Positions 59,203 through 64,000 of a DNA stretch of 64,000 bases are shown one piece after another (position 1 is the first letter of the stretch; each line of letters starts with the position of its first letter). The notes beneath the pieces are model-generated. The model searched no databases, was not told where the DNA came from, and worked only from the letters and a program-made list of their open reading frames with translations. Both the position numbers and the translations under genes were made by a program. The stretch covers positions 21,529,566-21,593,565 of the forward strand of contig CM051458.1 of NCBI GenBank assembly GCA_028274465.1. The letters run 5' to 3'. Source of the stretch: Plantago ovata (lineage: Eukaryota; Streptophyta; Magnoliopsida; Lamiales; Plantaginaceae).

Positions 59203-61942
59203 ATGAATCTCACAGTCTGTTTGGATCAAATCTGTGCCGGCGACCGTGTCTGCAAGCCTGTGTTGAAGGTTATTAGTATCAAACAAACAAATGTGGATCC
59301 ATCAACAACAAAGCGTTACAGGTTTACTCTATTTGATTCTCTCAATACTCACCATGCCATGCTTTGTACAAACCTAAATTTTCGAGTGAAGAATAACCTT
59401 GTTCGTAGTGGATCTATTATTGAGCTGAATGATTACACCTGCTGTACAATCCGAGATCGAAAGTAATTTTCTGTACTCTCAATTTATATATTCATTTTAA
59501 TTTGTGTATTCATTTTGTTCGTTTGTGTGTGTATGCTTGATGTTTCGAGTTTTACATATATTCGGTTTGATGTAATTGTTCATGGCATATGTGTATTTTT
59601 TGTCGTTTTACTTGGTGTTGTTATTATTGTAGCTTGTTGATGAAATGATAATGTTTCGTGATAAAACTCAAACAAGCACAATATAAAACTCAAACAAACA
59701 CTATATAAAACTCAACATGTCTACATGGTGCTTTAGGATAAGTTTTATGTAATTGAGATTTATATGCTGTTTGTTTGAGTTTTATTTTCTGCTTTTTTGA
59801 GGTTTACCACTGTCCATGCATGTTATAACTTATCATATCATTTTTTTTTCAGGATCATTACTGTAACGACCCGACCAATCTGGCCGGTGTGGTTACTCCT
59901 GGATGGACCCACACACGTCCCAACAGTATGATATTGTCCGCTTTGGGCCTGAGCCCGCACGGATTTGCTTTTGGAATCACCCAAAAGGCCTCATACCATG
60001 TGAGAGTGGTGGTCTAACATATATACCCTTTATTCTAATCACTCTCAAGTGATGTGGGATGCGGGGCATTACAAACTACCCCCCTTAAAGCCTCGACGTC
60101 CTCGTCGAGCGCCTTAAGTGGTGGGGGTGACAAACTGACAATAACCTTTACCAACCGTCCACCCGGTGCAGGGCTTTGGGTTGATCTAGGCTCTGATACC
60201 ATTTGTAACGACCCGACCAATCTGGCCGGCGTGGTTACTCCTGGATGGACCCACACACGTCCCAACAGTATGATATTGTCCGCTTTGGGCCTGAGCCCGC
60301 ACGGATTTGCTTTTGGAATCACCCAAAAGGCCTCATACCATGTGAGAGTGGTGGTCTAACATATATACCCTTTATTTCAATCACTCTTAAGCGATGTGGG
60401 ATGCGGGGCATTACAATTACTATTGTGGGATTCAGAACTATCTTGATAGATTCAACATGTATTGGTAGTTCAAGTATGTTTGTCAACGCACAACAAGAAG
60501 TTACTCAAAACACAAGACCTCTTGCACAAGCTGACAACCAAATGCAGAAGTCGAGGATGAATCCAATATCATTGAATGAAGCAAACAAGTTGAAAATGAA
60601 ATTAAATAAATTTACTCCCATTTCTGCTCTGACTACACTTAATCGTAATTGGATTATTAAAGGTCGAGTTACTGCAAAAAATGAGGTACGACACTTCAAC
60701 ACTGAGAAAGGGCATGGTAAAGTGTTTTCGTTTGATGTGTTGGATTCTGGTGGAGGTGAGATCCGTGCCACATGATTTAATGCTGTTGTTGACAAAATTC
60801 ATGCATCTATTGAAGTTGGTAAAATTTATGAAATATCAAAAGGTAACTTGAAAGCTGCCCAAAAGATGTTCAACTGTCTTAATAGTCGATGGGAAATTTA
60901 TTTGGAGACATCATCATTGGTTAAGTTGTGCTCTAATGAAGATGATTCTATACCAAAGCAGATGTTTTGTTTCAAATCCATTGAAGAAATTGCAAATACA
61001 AAAAGTGATGTTGTAGTTGATTTGATAGCTGTGGTATCAACTGTTGATGCTTTTGTTCCTTTTATGAGAAAAGATGGAATGCAAACTCAAAGAAGATTTC
61101 TGAACTTGAAGGATCAATCAGGACGAAGTATAGAGTTTACCTTGTGGGGAGGTTTCAACAGTAAAGAAGGTGAACAACTTTATGAAATGGTACAAACTGG
61201 GAGATCTCCTATTTTGGCCGTGAAATTTGCTAAAGTGAGCAATTTTAGTGTGAAATCAATCTGCACGATATCTTCTACTCGACTGTTCATCAATCATGTT
61301 TCTGTAGAGGCTTCTTCCTTAAGATAATGGTTTGATAATGGTGGAAAATAAATATTATTTGAATCTATTTCTAGGCCAACTTTGACTGCAGGCCTAAAAA
61401 AATTTGTTCCCAAAACATTGTCACAAATAACAGATGAGCGACTTGTAATGTCAAAATCACCAGACTGGATTTCATGCAAGGCCACATTAATGTTCATTCA
61501 CAATAATAGTTTGTACTACACAGCATGCCCTCTCAAAGTAGGTGATAGAATATGCAGAAAGAAAGTCACACAAACTGTGGACTCAAAATGGTGGTGCGAT
61601 ACCTGTAAGAAGGAATTTAAAGATTGTGATTATCGATATCTGCTTCAAGCTCAATTCCAAGATCATACTGGTGCAGCTAATGTCACAACATTCCAGGAAG
61701 TAGCTGAAAAAATTGTTGGTCATTCTGCCAAAGCAATTCATTTTTTACAAGATGCTGCTGGACCTGAAACTATTCATGACATATTGCATGGTTGCATGTT
61801 TAAGCAGTACAATCTCAAGCTTAAAATAATGGAGACCAATTATTACGATGAAAAGAAGGTGGCGATTACAGTTGTCCACACAGAGATGGTGAATTATGCA
61901 CAAGAGGTTCAATATCTGGTGGATTTGATTTCGAAGTTTTAA
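59203..61942 (+). pseudogene. RPA70-like single-stranded-DNA-binding protein, split by a TRIM and stops
   Basis: This encodes the large replication protein A subunit type. Exon 1 (ATG at 59203 to about 59461) gives the N-terminal OB fold (LDQICAGDRVCKPVLKV, RYRFTLFDSLNTHHAMLCTNL). An intron with a GT donor and a TTTTTTCAG acceptor (59850) leads to exon 2. Eleven bases in, a TRIM is inserted (59862-60415). Without it the frame joins cleanly (RK-IITIVGFRTI). DBD-A follows (LNRNWIIKGRVTAKNEVRHF, EKGHGKVFSFDVLD), then DBD-B (KSDVVVDLIAVVSTVD, RRFLNLKDQSGRSIEFTLWG) and DBD-C with a four-Cys zinc ribbon (CPLKVGDRIC, WWCDTC). In-frame stops: TGA 60773, TAA 61325 and TAA 61349. Confidence 0.88.
59862..60415 (-). 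mobile_element. TRIM retrotransposon, complete, in an exon
   Basis: Two 212-bp LTRs (59862-60073, 60204-60415) surround a 130-bp non-coding interior, and ATTAC is duplicated outside (59857-59861, 60416-60420). On the minus strand the LTR begins TGTAATGCCCCGC and ends GTCGTTACA. It is followed by the initiator-tRNA-Met primer site TGGTATCAGAGC (60190-60201), and a purine tract complementary to CCCCCC (60079-60084) precedes the other LTR. The two LTRs look nearly identical, so insertion is recent. It depends on other elements for all proteins. Confidence 0.93.
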
Positions 61943-62680
61943 CTTCGTTGAACATGTTTTATTCACCCATCCTTTTGATATTTTATTCATATTTTTAATT
62001 TGAAATTTGTCTGTAATAACTCAGATTAGTACTACTTTCAGTCATATTTTGTAAACACTTTTATAATTCTGTTTTATATGTTTTTTGAGTTTTATATGCT
62101 GTGTGTTTGAGTTTTTTATGGTGCTTGTTTAAGGTTTACCACTGTCCATGAGTTTTATTTTTGCATTACACGCTGAGTTTAACATTGAACATTCATGGAA
62201 ATATATTACATGATCCCTTTACAAATGTTTAATTGTGCACCGCATCCAAAACCCCTAAACCCTAATTATGATGGTAGAATCCGGAAGTAATTCGATTCAT
62301 TTTTCAGGGTGTTTGGGGTTGACCAATCCATCCAGGCTTTTAGAAAAATATACAACCTTAGTTTAGTTTGAGGCTTGAGTGTATGTTTGAGTTTTATACG
62401 CTGTGTGTTTGAGTTTTATGTTGTGGTTTGTTTGAGGTTTACCACTGAGCATGAGTTTCATATGCATGACAGTTTGAGTTTAACCTTCATAGAAATTTTT
62501 TCAATTTTTGAACAACTGTCACCATAAACATGAGGAAAATCAAGAAAAACAGAGTATCAATATTAATGGGACAGAGTCTACAAAATTCTAAATCTTAAAG
62601 AAAGAAATACAATATTGAAATCAAGGAACATAGTCCACAAAAGAATAGAGTACTGAATTTTTTATCTATTCCTTGTTTCA

Positions 62681-64000
62681 TCAAATAACTTGTTCCTTCC
62701 TGGGGAAACTTGCTGCCTCTGTGGCTGAACCTTTTTTCTTTCTTGGATTCTTCTCAATAGCACCCTTTATCCTTTTAGGCTTTCGTCCTTTTGTTTTTTC
62801 TTTTTCAGGATTACGCACTACAAGCATATTTTCTGTGCCATTCCCTGCTTCCTCCCCATTAGGTGTTTCAGAAATGGTTTGTTCCTTCCCCTTCATTATA
62901 AGATTAGTTTCATCCAAAGCTTTTTGGTATGCTTCTTCTATAATCATTTTTGCCCTATCATTTCCTTCATCTTTTATAATCAAGTTGAACCAGCTTCTGG
63001 ACATTTGATGCCTCCAAGCAATTGAATCTGGTGCATTTTTCACAGTACTAATCTTATCTCTTTGCATGTCAAACACATGACGCTTTATATCTTTAGTCCA
63101 ATGTCGAAGAATATAGTCCTCAGGAATTGAAACAACATTGTGTTGATGGAAAACACGAATGCAATGTTGGCAGAGCCATCCTCTTTCTTCAAACAACATA
63201 CAACTGCATTTAACCTTTATCACTCCATCAATTTGAGAATATGTAACTGTTGAAATCCCATACTTTTCTTCATTTGGAATGACATCATATATGAAAGTAT
63301 GTTGATCAGAAGATTTCAGATCAACTCCATTGGTAATAGAGTAAATGAACTGTTTTTCAAACTCCCCATAAATTTTGACAGTGTAGATCTGCATATCATT
63401 GACAAATTCACATGCATTAAATTCAAACAATCATCATAGAAAACTCACGCAATTCTGTATAAAGTTTTTTTAGTATTTTTTAACTTTGCACCATGTTGTA
63501 GAATCTTATGCTGAGAGTATAGCATTGGATGTGTTGTACTGCATAAAAACTCATTTTGAACCTCTGTTGATCTCCACCTCTCAACCATTTCATCAAATAA
63601 ATCAAAAAATTGTGTCAGAGATGTATGCTTGTTCGAGTTAAACGATACAGCGTTGTTCGTACTCTCACTCCTTTGTGATGACAATATCCCAGCAGAGAAG
63701 ATATCTTTATTCAGAGCTCTACACCACTTGTCACGTAACCCATAACACTTTATAAACCACTTTTTATTAGGGTCATCATGTTCGGTGTACAAGTTGTAAG
63801 TTTCAACCATTGTCTTCCATGTTTCCTCAAACACATCCTTGTCTCTACATATTTTCAGGCAGAATAGGAATGTTTTCTTGAATTCCTTGTTGTTTTTCAA
63901 AGCACCAGCATTCTTATAAAAGTTTTGTTCAATATGCCACACACAAAGTCTATGCTTTGTTGATTCCCCAAACACCTGAACAATCATATTCAACAAAACT
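62681..64000 (-). pseudogene. FAR1-type MULE transposase / FAR1-related protein, partial
   Basis: The gene enters from beyond the right edge. 63996-63445 encodes the C-terminal half of the MULE transposase domain (HRLCVWHIEQNFYKNAG, FSAGILSSQRSESTNNAV). A stop and one-base shift near 63430-63450 separate it from the next frame (FEFNACEFVND), which carries the SWIM zinc finger (VKCSCMLFEERGWLCQHC) and a Lys-rich nuclear tail (RKPKRIKGAIEKNPRKKKG) ending at 62681. This order matches FHY3/FAR1-family proteins and the MULEs from which they derive. The lesion and its setting favour a transposon copy over a domesticated regulator. The N-terminal FAR1 zinc domain is outside the window. Confidence 0.82.

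Larger units (their letters stand above)
55751..62460. repeat. Dispersed motif GAGTTTTACCACTG...TCCATG, nine copies
   Basis: Copies near 55751, 56089, 56201, 56609, 57633, 57913, 59799, 62131 and 62434. The fuller ones extend on both sides (TTTGATGCATGTTTGAG before; CTCATATTTTTATATGCATT after). Between them many ATAAAACTCAAAC (the complementary form) also occur. Copies lie in introns of two different genes and in spacers, on one strand. Confidence 0.8.

Overview
This window is nuclear DNA from a flowering plant, almost certainly a eudicot. It holds Ty1/copia and Ty3/gypsy LTR retrotransposons, LINEs, PIF/Harbinger elements, Helitrons, a TRIM, a Stowaway-like MITE and a FAR1-type MULE transposase, together with intron-containing genes. 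An R1-like CC-NBS-LRR relic points weakly to an asterid (Lamiales or Solanales). That placement is inference; no organelle or bacterial gene was seen. A 100-N scaffold gap lies at 2209-2308.

Layout. 1-2208: decayed copia pol (+). 2310-10459: Athila-like gypsy element with two LTRs, gag-protease only. 10460-12600: copia pol (-), truncated at both ends. 12604-13848: LINE 3' fragment (+). 14091-14567: a small secreted-protein gene (-). 14593-18842: a 254-bp duplication whose second copy is split by a solo LTR (15070-18813), itself split by an ORF1-only LINE (15541-17759). 19402-26874: gypsy element with TCTAT target duplications and two RNase H domains but no integrase. 27124-31169 and 40505-44289: two PIF/Harbinger elements, each with a transposase and a Myb-like protein. 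31848-33522: two non-autonomous elements. 33980-40358: a 6.4-kb non-autonomous Helitron holding TRIM relics and 611-bp repeats. 44901-45163: MITE. 45516-45740: BAHD acyltransferase scrap. 46975-50070: broken NLR. 50253-54171: second Helitron, with an alternating 290-300-bp tandem array.

54.7-64 kb is the most unusual part. It holds a phase-1-intron Lys-rich nuclear-type gene, an unknown gene, an RPA70-like single-stranded-DNA-binding gene split by a TRIM, and a FAR1/MULE transposase running off the right edge. A dispersed motif around 'GAGTTTTACCACTG...TCCATG' occurs nine times in the introns and spacers between them. The whole block may be one large, decayed transposon with replication-protein cargo, but its right end lies outside the window.

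Most coding sequences are transposon genes with stops or frameshifts. The best preserved are the two Harbinger gene pairs and the small secreted protein. All boundaries were read by eye from repeats and target duplications; no alignments or database searches were run.
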